Shown one piece after another: positions 45,495 through 52,658 of a stretch of DNA of 64,000 nt (the first letter of the stretch is position 1; each line of letters starts with the position of its first letter). The notes under the pieces were generated by a model, which did not search any database, was not told the origin of the DNA, and saw only the letters and a program-made list of their open reading frames with translations. The position numbers and the translations under genes were made by a program. Source of the DNA: Streptomyces sp. col6. Its GTDB lineage: Bacteria; Actinomycetota; Actinomycetes; Streptomycetales; Streptomycetaceae. The DNA lies in the NCBI RefSeq assembly GCF_008042035.1, contig NZ_RDBL01000014.1:225172-289171 (forward strand). Reading direction: 5' to 3'.

Positions 45495-46267
45495 GACGGC
45501 CCCACCGCCCGCCCGTGCGCGGGGACGGCGGCGGCGAGCGCGACGGCGAGTTCCGCGACGGCCGGCAGGTGGTCGTTCAGGAAGAAGTGGCCGCCCGTCA
45601 GGACCCGCAGTTCGAACGGGCCCGTGGTGTGCTCGGACCACGCCCGTACGTCCTGCGGCGGCGCCTCCGGGTCGCTGTCCCCGGTGAGGGCGACGACCGG
45701 GCACGCGAGGGTACCGCCGCCCGGCACGTACCCGGCGAGGGCGGCGTAGTCGCCGCGCAGAGCCGGCAGGACCAGGTCGAGCAGATCGGGATCGGCCAGC
45801 ACGGCGGGGTCCGTGCCGCCGAGCGAGCGGACCCGCGCGATCAACGCCTCGTCGGTGTCCAGCCGTTCACCGGCCCCGAGGCGCGAGGGGGCCCGCCGGC
45901 CTGACACGATCAGCGCCACCGGGGCGTGGCCGCCCGTCCCGGACAGCCTCAGTGCCACCTCGTGCGCGAGCGAGGCGCCCATGCTGTGCCCGAGGAAGAC
46001 GCGCGGTCCGGCCGGCGGCGGCCCGGTCTCCAGCGTCCCGGCGATCAGGTCGGCGAGCCGGTGCAGATCGGCGACGGGCGGTTCGCGGTGCCGGTCCTGC
46101 CGGCCCGGGTACTGCACGGCCCGCACGTCCAGCGAGGGATGCACGGCGGCGGACAGCGGACGCCAGAACCCCGCCGCGCCGCCCGCGTGCGGGAAGCAGA
46201 CCAGCTCGGCGCGTGCGTCCGTGGGGTGATAGCGGCGCAGCCAGGTGTCCTGGCCCACGGCGCCCAC
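45491..46267 (-). CDS. Type II thioesterase (PKS editing)
   Basis: 258 residues. The alpha/beta hydrolase pattern of type II thioesterases is clear: LVCFPHAGGAAGFWRPL near the N-terminus, the nucleophile motif GHSMGASLAHEVA at about 92, LTGDSDPEAPPQDV (Asp) and LTGGHFFLNDH (catalytic His). It clears wrong or stalled acyl groups from PKS carrier proteins. It starts with GTG one nt after the SARP stop, so the two are co-translated. No thioesterase domain is needed at the PKS end in tetronate pathways because the KASIII-like enzyme releases the chain, so this TE is for editing. Confidence 0.94.
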   Translation of the reverse strand: MGAVGQDTWLRRYHPTDARAELVCFPHAGGAAGFWRPLSAAVHPSLDVRAVQYPGRQDRHREPPVADLHRLADLIAGTLETGPPPAGPRVFLGHSMGASLAHEVALRLSGTGGHAPVALIVSGRRAPSRLGAGERLDTDEALIARVRSLGGTDPAVLADPDLLDLVLPALRGDYAALAGYVPGGGTLACPVVALTGDSDPEAPPQDVRAWSEHTTGPFELRVLTGGHFFLNDHLPAVAELAVALAAAVPAHGRAVGPS

Positions 46268-46268
46268 C

Positions 46269-47042
46269 TCAGCTCGCCATCGGCAGGTCGAGGAGCCGGT
46301 CCGACGTGAGGATCGCCTGGTGCAGCCGGCGTAGCGACCGGCAGGGCTCCAGGCCCAGTTCGGACCTCAGGACGCGCTGCGCCGAGCGGTAGACCTGCAA
46401 CGCCTCCGCCTGCCGCTCCGAGCGGTACAGGACCAGCATCAGCTGGCGGTAGAAGGACTCCCGCAGCGGATATTCGGCGGTGAGCGTGTTCAGCAGGCCG
46501 ATGACCTCCCGGTGCCGGCCGAGCGCCGTACTGGCCTCGACGGACAGCTCCAGGCAGGCGAGCCGTTCCTCCTCGACCCAGGTGGCGAAGCGGGTCAGCA
46601 CCGGGCCCTCGGGCGTGCCGTCGAGCACCGGGCCGCGCACCAGGGACAGCGCCCGCCCGAAGGCGTCGAGCGCGGCCTCGTACCGTCCGGCCTGCTGGAG
46701 GCCACGGCCCTCCCGCACGGCTGTCCGGAAGTCGTCGACGTCGTAGCCCGCTCCGTCGAGCCGCATCAGATAGCCCGACGGCTTGGTGACGATGGCGCTG
46801 CCGCCGTCGCCGCCGGTGGCCGTGAGGAACTTGCGCAGCTGCGAGAGGTAGACGTGGACGGCGGCCGAGGCACGCCGGGGCGGCCCCGACCCCCACAGCT
46901 CCTCGATGATCTGATCCTTGGTGGTCACGCGTCCGGCCCCGACGAGCAGGGTGGCCAGGGTCATTTCCATCTTGGGGGCGCTGAGGGTGCAACCCCGGCC
47001 GTCGTGGGAGACACGGAGGGGGCCGAGCAGTTCGTAGCGCAT
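46269..47042 (-). CDS. SARP family pathway activator (winged helix + BTAD)
   Basis: 257 residues, the size of small SARPs. The N-terminal OmpR-like winged helix (about 1-95: MRYELLGPLRVSHDGRGCTL, KMEMTLATLLV, IIEELWGSGPPRRASAAVHVYLSQLRKFL) is followed by a bacterial transcriptional activation domain (about 100-245) including LRESFYRQLMLVLYRSERQAEALQVYRSAQRVL. SARPs bind direct repeats with an 11-bp period; four boxes of that form lie in the cluster, so this protein is their likely reader. The ATG has GAGG five nt upstream. It leads the thioesterase-phosphoesterase-PPTase operon, and abyssomicin clusters have a SARP in a similar place. Confidence 0.95.
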   Translation of the reverse strand: MRYELLGPLRVSHDGRGCTLSAPKMEMTLATLLVGAGRVTTKDQIIEELWGSGPPRRASAAVHVYLSQLRKFLTATGGDGGSAIVTKPSGYLMRLDGAGYDVDDFRTAVREGRGLQQAGRYEAALDAFGRALSLVRGPVLDGTPEGPVLTRFATWVEEERLACLELSVEASTALGRHREVIGLLNTLTAEYPLRESFYRQLMLVLYRSERQAEALQVYRSAQRVLRSELGLEPCRSLRRLHQAILTSDRLLDLPMAS

Positions 47043-47173
47043 CGATACCTCGTGCGATAGGGGGAACGGATTTTCGTTTATCCGGCTCCAGTCACTTTCG
47101 AGGGAGTGCGCCTGTCCGCACATCGGGGAAACTGCGTACGTATGCCGATTGGCCGAAACGCGTTGGGGGCGAC

Positions 47174-47191
47174 CGGCTTTGGTGCGGCTTT
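47174..47191 (+). promoter_or_regulatory. SARP-type direct-repeat box before the small plus-strand gene
   Basis: CGGCTTT, 4 nt, CGGCTTT: two identical heptamers 11 bp apart, each followed by GG. They match the half-site GCTTTRG of the boxes at 23902, 29067 and 41077. It ends 24 nt before the ATG at 47216, and a CATACA -10-like element follows at once. Confidence 0.6.
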
Positions 47192-47215
47192 GGCATACAG
47201 GGGAAGGCTGGGGAC

Positions 47216-47431
47216 ATGCGCCTCGTCCTCGCCCGGTATCTGCGGTCCTTCGCCTCTTCATTGATCGCCTTCGGTCGGATCTGGGTCTACATCCCGCCCA
47301 CCGACGAGCAGGTGGGCAAGCCCGCCGAGGGGCCGCCCCCGGGCCACCCCGAGCGGCTGTGCCCCGAGATCCCGCTCAGCGCGGCCGAGCGGGCCTGGGG
47401 ACGGCAACTGCTCGGGATGCCCGAGTCCTAG
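47216..47431 (+). CDS. Small conserved actinomycete protein next to SARP gene (DUF6059-like)
   Basis: 71 residues: MRLVLARYLRSFASSLIAFGRIWVYIPPTDEQVG, then PPPGHPERLCPEIPLSAAERAW. The pattern W-Y-PP at about 23-28 and GHPERL at about 43-48 recalls small Streptomyces proteins often encoded beside SARP regulators (I think DUF6059; from memory, not checked). Function is unknown. The N-terminal 25 residues are amphipathic or hydrophobic and could lie on the membrane. A direct-repeat SARP box and short leader precede it, which suggests it is a regulated member of the cluster and marks its right border. AAGG sits 8 nt before the ATG. Confidence 0.75.
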   Translation: MRLVLARYLRSFASSLIAFGRIWVYIPPTDEQVGKPAEGPPPGHPERLCPEIPLSAAERAWGRQLLGMPES

Positions 47432-47446
47432 GGGGTGTCTAGCCGG

Positions 47447-48769
47447 TCAGCGGCGCCGGGCGCCGGGCGTGGGCACGAGCCGGACCGCCGTGTTCAGGAC
47501 ATGGTCGATCGCGTCGCGCGAGGGGTGCTCCGTCAGGTTGGTGAGGAGCCGGGCCAGGGTGTTGAGCAGGGCCGGGGAACCCATCACATAGCGGTTGAGC
47601 ACCGGCTGGAAGCCCGACCGGCTGAAGATCAGGTCGGCGGCCGTGTTGCCGAGCCGGTAGTAGCGGCCCCAGCGGCGGTTCATCTCGGCCGGGTAGTGGC
47701 GCAGCGCCCGCTCCCGCCGCGGGCCGGCCGGCAGTGCCAGCGCGAGCGCCGTCGTCTCCGCGGCGACCTCGCCCGCCTCCAGGGCCTGGCCGATGCCCTC
47801 GCCGTTCCACGGGCTGACCATGCCCCCGGAGTCACCGACCAGGAGGAGCCCCCGGGTGTACAGCGGATGGCGGTTGAAGCCCAGCGGGAGGGCGGCGCTG
47901 CGCACGGGCCCCTCCGCGTTCTCCTCCCGCAGCCCCCACTCGGCCGGAGTGCGGGCCAGCCACCGGTCCAGCGTCGCCCGCAGGTCGGCGCTGCCGAGGC
48001 GGCGGTGGGGGAGCGCACCGAGACCCACGTTGACCCGGCCGTCCCCCATCGGGAAGATCCAGCCGTACCCCGGCAGATAGGCGTCGCTCTTCGGGAAACG
48101 GAGGTCGGCCCACAGCTCCAGGAACTCCTCCCGGGACCGCTCGGGGCTGCGGTAGTAGCGCCGGGCGGCCGTGGCGATCTGCCGCTTGGGATCCCGCTGG
48201 AGGCCCATGGCCAGGGCGATCCGGGCCGAGGCGCCGTCAGCGGCGATCACGACGGGCGCCCGGTGTGTCACCGTGCCCGCGTCGGACACCGCCGTCACCC
48301 CGGTGATCCGCCCCGCCCGGTCGGTCACCGGCTCCTTCACCTTCACACCGGTGCGCAGCCGGGCACCGGCCGCGACGGCGTGCCGGGCCAGGATGTCGTC
48401 GAAGTCGTGCCGGCTGCGGGTGAGCCCGAAGTCCGGGAAGCCGCCCAGCGCGGGCCAGTCGATCTCCACCTGCCGGGGACCGGCCACCCAGCGCATGCCC
48501 CGCGAGCGGGTCCAGCCAGGGGCCTGGATGTCGACGCCCATGCGGATCAACTGGTGCACCGCGCGCGGCGTCAGACCGTCCCCGCACACCTTCTCGCGGG
48601 GGAAGCGGGACTTCTCCAGGAGCAGCACGTCCACGCCGGCCCTGGCGAGGTGGTAGGCGGCGGACGAACCGGCCGGGCCCGCGCCCACCACGATCACCTG
48701 GGCCTCCTCGGCCCCGCCGTGCGCGGCCTCCTCGTCCGACGGCGACCGCTCTGCACGCGTCTCCCGCAT
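47447..48769 (-). CDS. Geranylgeranyl-reductase-family FAD-dependent oxidoreductase
   Basis: 440 residues. The Rossmann FAD motif VIVVGAGPAGSSAAYHLARAG is at about 25-45, the family motif FPREKVCGDGLTPRAV follows, and the second FAD motif LLVGDSGGMVSPWNGEGIGQALEAG is at about 305. Members reduce isoprenoid double bonds, for example in menaquinone or membrane lipids; in Streptomyces a homologue lies near the respiratory complex I genes. It probably belongs to the chromosome rather than the tetronate cluster, although halogenase- and hydroxylase-like relatives exist. The start at MRETRAE (48769) has GAGGAAGGGAG upstream. Its stop lies 15 nt from the stop of the convergent small gene. Confidence 0.88.
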   Translation of the reverse strand: MRETRAERSPSDEEAAHGGAEEAQVIVVGAGPAGSSAAYHLARAGVDVLLLEKSRFPREKVCGDGLTPRAVHQLIRMGVDIQAPGWTRSRGMRWVAGPRQVEIDWPALGGFPDFGLTRSRHDFDDILARHAVAAGARLRTGVKVKEPVTDRAGRITGVTAVSDAGTVTHRAPVVIAADGASARIALAMGLQRDPKRQIATAARRYYRSPERSREEFLELWADLRFPKSDAYLPGYGWIFPMGDGRVNVGLGALPHRRLGSADLRATLDRWLARTPAEWGLREENAEGPVRSAALPLGFNRHPLYTRGLLLVGDSGGMVSPWNGEGIGQALEAGEVAAETTALALALPAGPRRERALRHYPAEMNRRWGRYYRLGNTAADLIFSRSGFQPVLNRYVMGSPALLNTLARLLTNLTEHPSRDAIDHVLNTAVRLVPTPGARRR

Positions 48770-48894
48770 GGGGCTCCCTTCCTCGGTCGGGCGCCGCCGC
48801 CCGGGGACGACGGCCCTGTACACCGACATCCTGCCGGGTTCCCGGGCCACCGGGGGAGGGTGATCGAAAAAGGACCGTGAAGGTAAGGAGACGG

Positions 48895-48990
48895 TCAGTA
48901 GGGAAGCGGGCGCCCCGACGGTGTGCGCAGGTCGAGCGGTGGCGGCCGGGACGGAAGCTGGGGACGCCGGACGACTCTGATGCGGCCCAT
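48895..48990 (-). CDS. Possible 31-residue peptide gene, very rich in Arg and Pro
   Basis: A short frame with a strong ribosome site (GAGGGGG, 5 nt before ATG). The peptide begins MGRIRVVRRPQLPSRPPP and ends PSGRPLPY, with 8 Pro and 8 Arg in 31 residues. It lies 125 nt before the geranylgeranyl-reductase-like gene on the same strand. No family is claimed. It could be a conserved small protein, a leader peptide or a peptide precursor. The Arg/Pro bias may also simply reflect high GC, so confidence is moderate. Confidence 0.4.
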   Translation of the reverse strand: MGRIRVVRRPQLPSRPPPLDLRTPSGRPLPY

Positions 48991-49140
48991 GGCCACCCCC
49001 TCGTGTCGATATCCCGTTCTATGCCCGGCGCCGGGCCGTTCACACGCGAGCGGGGCGATCATTGCCCCCGGAGGCCCCCGGGAGGTCCCCCGGCGCCCCC
49101 GCAGTGCCCCCGCGGGCCCGTCGGCGCCTCGCGCGGCCGC

Positions 49141-49626
49141 TCAGTCCGGCGGCCTGTGGCCCGCGTCGGCGAGCAGCCGCTCGATGCGGTCGAAGCGCTC
49201 GTGCAGCAGCCGCTCCGTGTCGTCCCGCATCCGGCGCGCGGCGTGCTCGGCCTCGGCGGCCAGCCGGTGCCGCCGCCGCTGCTCGTGCCCCACGAACCAG
49301 GTCGCCAGGGCGGCCGTGACCATCCCGTACGTCGTGATGCCGACGCCCATCACGACGGCGGCCACGATCCGCCCCCACAGCGTCACCGGGAAGAGATCCC
49401 CGTAACCGACGGTCGTCGCGGTCTCCGCCGACCACCACAGCCCCCGCGGATACGAGGTGATCGTGGCGTCCGGCGCGTGCCGCTCGGCCAGGACCACCAG
49501 CCAGGAACCGATCAGCATCGTCACGGCGAGCAGCACCGTCGCCCAGCCCGCCGCCTTGAGATGCAGCGAGCGGTTCTCCCGGCCGAGCAACAGCTCGACC
49601 GCCTTGGTCAGAAATACAGGCACCAT
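49141..49626 (-). CDS. Two-TM potassium channel (ion_trans_2 family)
   Basis: 161 residues: TM1 at about 26-47, the pore helix WWSAETATT, the selectivity filter TVGYGD at 72-77 and TM2 at about 88-110, then a charged C-terminal helix (HEQRRRHRLAAEAEHAARRM...) likely to form a coiled coil. It makes a tetrameric K+ channel in the cytoplasmic membrane; no RCK/TrkA domain is present. The ATG at 49626 (MVPVFLTKA) is chosen because the hydrophobic core starts soon after; an upstream in-frame ATG at 49671 would add a Pro-rich stretch. The start is uncertain by these 15 residues. Confidence 0.9.
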   Translation of the reverse strand: MVPVFLTKAVELLLGRENRSLHLKAAGWATVLLAVTMLIGSWLVVLAERHAPDATITSYPRGLWWSAETATTVGYGDLFPVTLWGRIVAAVVMGVGITTYGMVTAALATWFVGHEQRRRHRLAAEAEHAARRMRDDTERLLHERFDRIERLLADAGHRPPD

Positions 49627-49781
49627 TTCCGGATCATGGGGCGACGACGGCGGCCCCGGCGGCCGGGGCACGCGCCCTCAGCCCGGCGTCACCCGATCGC
49701 ACCGGTGCCGTCCCCGGCCGGGAACGCGGACGGCGCCCGCACACCGATCGCCCTGCGACGATCCGTGTTAAACCTGGATAT

Positions 49782-52577
49782 GTGGGTGGTACAGGTCGAT
49801 TCCGGGCTAGGTTTCACCGCTCCGCCCGGCGTCCGCATCGACACGATGGCGGCCACCCGGGCGGTGACACGCGCACGCCCTCCGGGCCGCCGCCCGAGCG
49901 GACCTCACCGGGGCGCCGGCTGCGCGCCCTGTTCAGTGTCCGCACCGTCGCCGGCCAGTTCTTCGTCCTCATGCTCGGCATCGTCATCCTGCTCGACGCC
50001 GCAGCCGTCGTCGCCCTCGTCGTACAGGGGCGCCGCGACAGCATGAGCGCGGCGCGCACTCAGTCGCTGAGCGTCGCGGAGACCTTCGCCCACGCCCCGG
50101 GCGTGGCGGCGGCCCTCGACAGCAAGGACCCCACGACCATCCTCCAGCCGCGCGCCGAGGAGATCCGGCAGAGCACCGGCGTCGAGAACGTGGTCGTGGC
50201 CGGCACCGACGGCATCCGCTACACCCACCGCGACATCGCCCTCATCGGCAAGAAGATCAGCGGCCCCTACAAGGAAGCGGTCGAAGGGGAAGCGGTCACC
50301 CGCACGGTGACGGGGAGCCGGGGCAGAGCGGTTACCTCGCTGGTGCCCGTCGAGCGCCGGGACGGCTCCGTGGCCGGACTGGTGGCGGTCGGCATCAAGG
50401 TCGAGGCCGTCAACCGGCTCGCGTATCCGAGCATCCCGCTGACCATCGGCGCCGGGATCACCGCCCTCGCCCTCACCGCGGCCGGCGCCGCCCTGGTCGG
50501 CCGCCGTCTCAGCCGCCAGACGCGCGGCCTCGGCCCGGCCGAGATGACCCGGATGTACGAACACCACGACGCCGTCCTGCACGCCGTGCGCGAGGGCGTC
50601 CTCATCATCGGCGCCGACCACCGGCTGCTGCTCGCCAACGACGAGGCCCGGCGGCTGCTCGGCCTCCCGGCGGACGCCGAGGGCCGCGCGGTGACCGACC
50701 TCGGGCTCGCGCCCGCCACCACGGAGCTGCTCGCCTCCGGACAGGTCGCCACGGACGAGCTGAGGCCCGCCGGGGACCGGCTGCTCGCCGTCAACCTCCG
50801 CCCCACCGAGGAGCGCGGAGGCCAGCCCGGCATGGTCGCCACCCTCCGCGACACCACCGAACTGCGGGCCCTCACCGGCCGCGCCGAGACCGTACGCGAA
50901 CGGCTGACGCTCCTCTACCGGGCGGGCGCCCTGATCGGGACCACCCTCGACGTCACCACCACCGCCCAGGAACTCGCGGACGTCGCCGCCCCGGGATTCG
51001 CCGACTGCGTGACGGTCGACCTGGCCGACGCCGTCCTGCGCGGCGGGGAGCCGAGGCCGCCCACGGGCGACACCCTGGACCTCCGCCGCACCGCCGTCAG
51101 CCGCACCGCCGACGGGAACCCCTTCCACTCGGCCGGCCGCGTCATCGGCTACCTGCCGACCAGCTCCGAGAGCCTCGGCACCGGCGTCGGGCACACCTGG
51201 ATCGTCTCCGACCTGGCCGCCTCCCGGCAGTGGCGTGCGTTCGATTCCGAACAGGCCTCCCGCATCATGGAGTTCGGCTACCACTCGCTGCTCTCGGTCC
51301 CGCTGCGGGCCCGCGGTGTCATTCTCGGCATCGCCAACTTCTGGCGCGCGGAGAACGAGGAGCCCTTCGACCTCGACGACCTGTCCTTCGCCGAGGAACT
51401 GGTGGCCCGCGCCGCGGTCAGCGTCGACAACGCCCGCCGCTACACCCGCGAGCACGAGATGGCCGTCACCCTGCAACGCAGCCTCCTCCCGCGCGGCCTG
51501 CCCGAGCAGAACGCCCTGGACGTCGCCTACCGCTACCTGCCGGCGCAGGCGGGCGTGGGCGGCGACTGGTTCGACGTCATCCCGCTCTCCGGCGCCCGGG
51601 TCGCCCTCGTCGTCGGCGACGTCGTCGGGCACGGGCTGCACGCGGCGGCCACGATGGGCCGGCTGCGTACGACGGTCCTCAACTTCTCCACGCTCGACCT
51701 GGCGCCCGACGAACTCCTCGGCCACCTGGACGAACTGGTGGTCAGGATGGACCAGGACGAGGAGTCGGGCGGCGGCTCGATCACCGGTGCCACCTGCCTG
51801 TACGCGATCTACGACGCCGTGTCCGGCCGCTGCACGGTCGCGCGGGCCGGCCACCCCGGGCCCGCGCTCGTCCTGCCCGACGGCACGGTGAGCTTCCCGG
51901 ACATCCCGGCCGGGCTGCCCCTCGGCATCGGCGGGATGCCCTTCGAGATGACCGAGCTGGAGGTGCCCGAGGGCAGCCGTCTGGTCATGTACACGGACGG
52001 TCTGGTGGAGCGCCGTGACCGGGACATCGACGACGGCATGGAGCTGCTGCGCCGCTCGCTCGCCGAGCGCGACCGCACGCCGGAGGAGACCTGCGACGAC
52101 GTGCTGGAGGCCCTGCTGCCCAGCCGCCCCGGCGACGACGTGGCCCTGCTGGTCGCCCGGACCCGCACCCTGGACCCGGCCCGGCGCGTGCAGTGGGAGG
52201 TCCCCCCGGACCCCGCGGCCGTCGCCGGTGTCCGCAAGCAGGCCATCCGCTGGCTGTCCGACCAGGGGCTGGACGAGGAGGGGTTCGTCACCGAACTCAT
52301 CCTGAGCGAACTTGTCACCAACGCCATCCGCTACGGCTCCGAGCCCATCAAGGTCCGGCTGCTGCACGACCGGTCCCTGATCTGCGAGGTGTCCGACTGC
52401 AGCAGCACCTCCCCGCACCTGCGCTACGCCGCCACGACGGACGAGGGCGGCCGGGGCCTGTTCCTGGTCGCCCAGTTCGCCCAGCGCTGGGGGGCCAGAT
52501 ACACCGACCGGGGCAAGGTCATCTGGTCCGAGCAGACGCTCGGAGGCCCGCCCCCCTCGGCCGAATGGCCGCTGTGA
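49782..52577 (+). CDS. Multidomain signalling protein: CACHE sensor, PAS, GAF, SpoIIE phosphatase, HATPase anti-sigma kinase
   Basis: 931 residues. A basic N-terminus is followed by TM1 (about 57-80), an extracellular CACHE-like domain (85-215, with YTHRDIALIGKKISGPYKEA, as in DcuS/CitA-type sensors), TM2 (about 222-242), PAS (265-365), GAF (375-555), a SpoIIE/PP2C phosphatase (570-775: GVGGDWFDVIPL, VVGDVVGHGLHAAATMGRLR, GDDVALLVAR) and a HATPase_c domain (790-925: LSELVTNAIRYG, DEGGRGLFLV). Such proteins switch partner anti-sigma antagonists by dephosphorylation and RsbW-like kinase activity in response to an outside ligand. The GTG start is uncertain. No partner gene is adjacent. A strong hairpin follows the stop. 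Confidence 0.92.
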   Translation: MGGTGRFRARFHRSARRPHRHDGGHPGGDTRTPSGPPPERTSPGRRLRALFSVRTVAGQFFVLMLGIVILLDAAAVVALVVQGRRDSMSAARTQSLSVAETFAHAPGVAAALDSKDPTTILQPRAEEIRQSTGVENVVVAGTDGIRYTHRDIALIGKKISGPYKEAVEGEAVTRTVTGSRGRAVTSLVPVERRDGSVAGLVAVGIKVEAVNRLAYPSIPLTIGAGITALALTAAGAALVGRRLSRQTRGLGPAEMTRMYEHHDAVLHAVREGVLIIGADHRLLLANDEARRLLGLPADAEGRAVTDLGLAPATTELLASGQVATDELRPAGDRLLAVNLRPTEERGGQPGMVATLRDTTELRALTGRAETVRERLTLLYRAGALIGTTLDVTTTAQELADVAAPGFADCVTVDLADAVLRGGEPRPPTGDTLDLRRTAVSRTADGNPFHSAGRVIGYLPTSSESLGTGVGHTWIVSDLAASRQWRAFDSEQASRIMEFGYHSLLSVPLRARGVILGIANFWRAENEEPFDLDDLSFAEELVARAAVSVDNARRYTREHEMAVTLQRSLLPRGLPEQNALDVAYRYLPAQAGVGGDWFDVIPLSGARVALVVGDVVGHGLHAAATMGRLRTTVLNFSTLDLAPDELLGHLDELVVRMDQDEESGGGSITGATCLYAIYDAVSGRCTVARAGHPGPALVLPDGTVSFPDIPAGLPLGIGGMPFEMTELEVPEGSRLVMYTDGLVERRDRDIDDGMELLRRSLAERDRTPEETCDDVLEALLPSRPGDDVALLVARTRTLDPARRVQWEVPPDPAAVAGVRKQAIRWLSDQGLDEEGFVTELILSELVTNAIRYGSEPIKVRLLHDRSLICEVSDCSSTSPHLRYAATTDEGGRGLFLVAQFAQRWGARYTDRGKVIWSEQTLGGPPPSAEWPL

Positions 52578-52586
52578 CCACAACGA

Positions 52587-52617
52587 CGTGGGGCCCGGCA
52601 CACCGCCGGGCCCCACG
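52587..52617. terminator. Bidirectional terminator hairpin
   Basis: A perfect 13-bp stem (CGTGGGGCCCGGC / GCCGGGCCCCACG) with loop ACACC, between the convergent signalling-protein gene and the F5/8-domain gene. It begins 10 nt after the stop at 52577 and lies 42 nt from the stop of the minus-strand gene. Confidence 0.85.
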
Positions 52618-52658
52618 CCGCTCACTCATCTCGGACGCCGGCTGTCACCGGCAGCCCC

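Noticed and set aside
49050..49120. Run of CCCCCGG / CCCCCGC blocks upstream of the potassium channel stop
   Set aside because: Simple GC-rich sequence without regular unit length; not a CRISPR array or clear terminator.
49905..52625. Minus-strand open frame of 906 codons opposite the signalling protein gene
   Set aside because: Antisense shadow; the real protein with five domains is on the plus strand.
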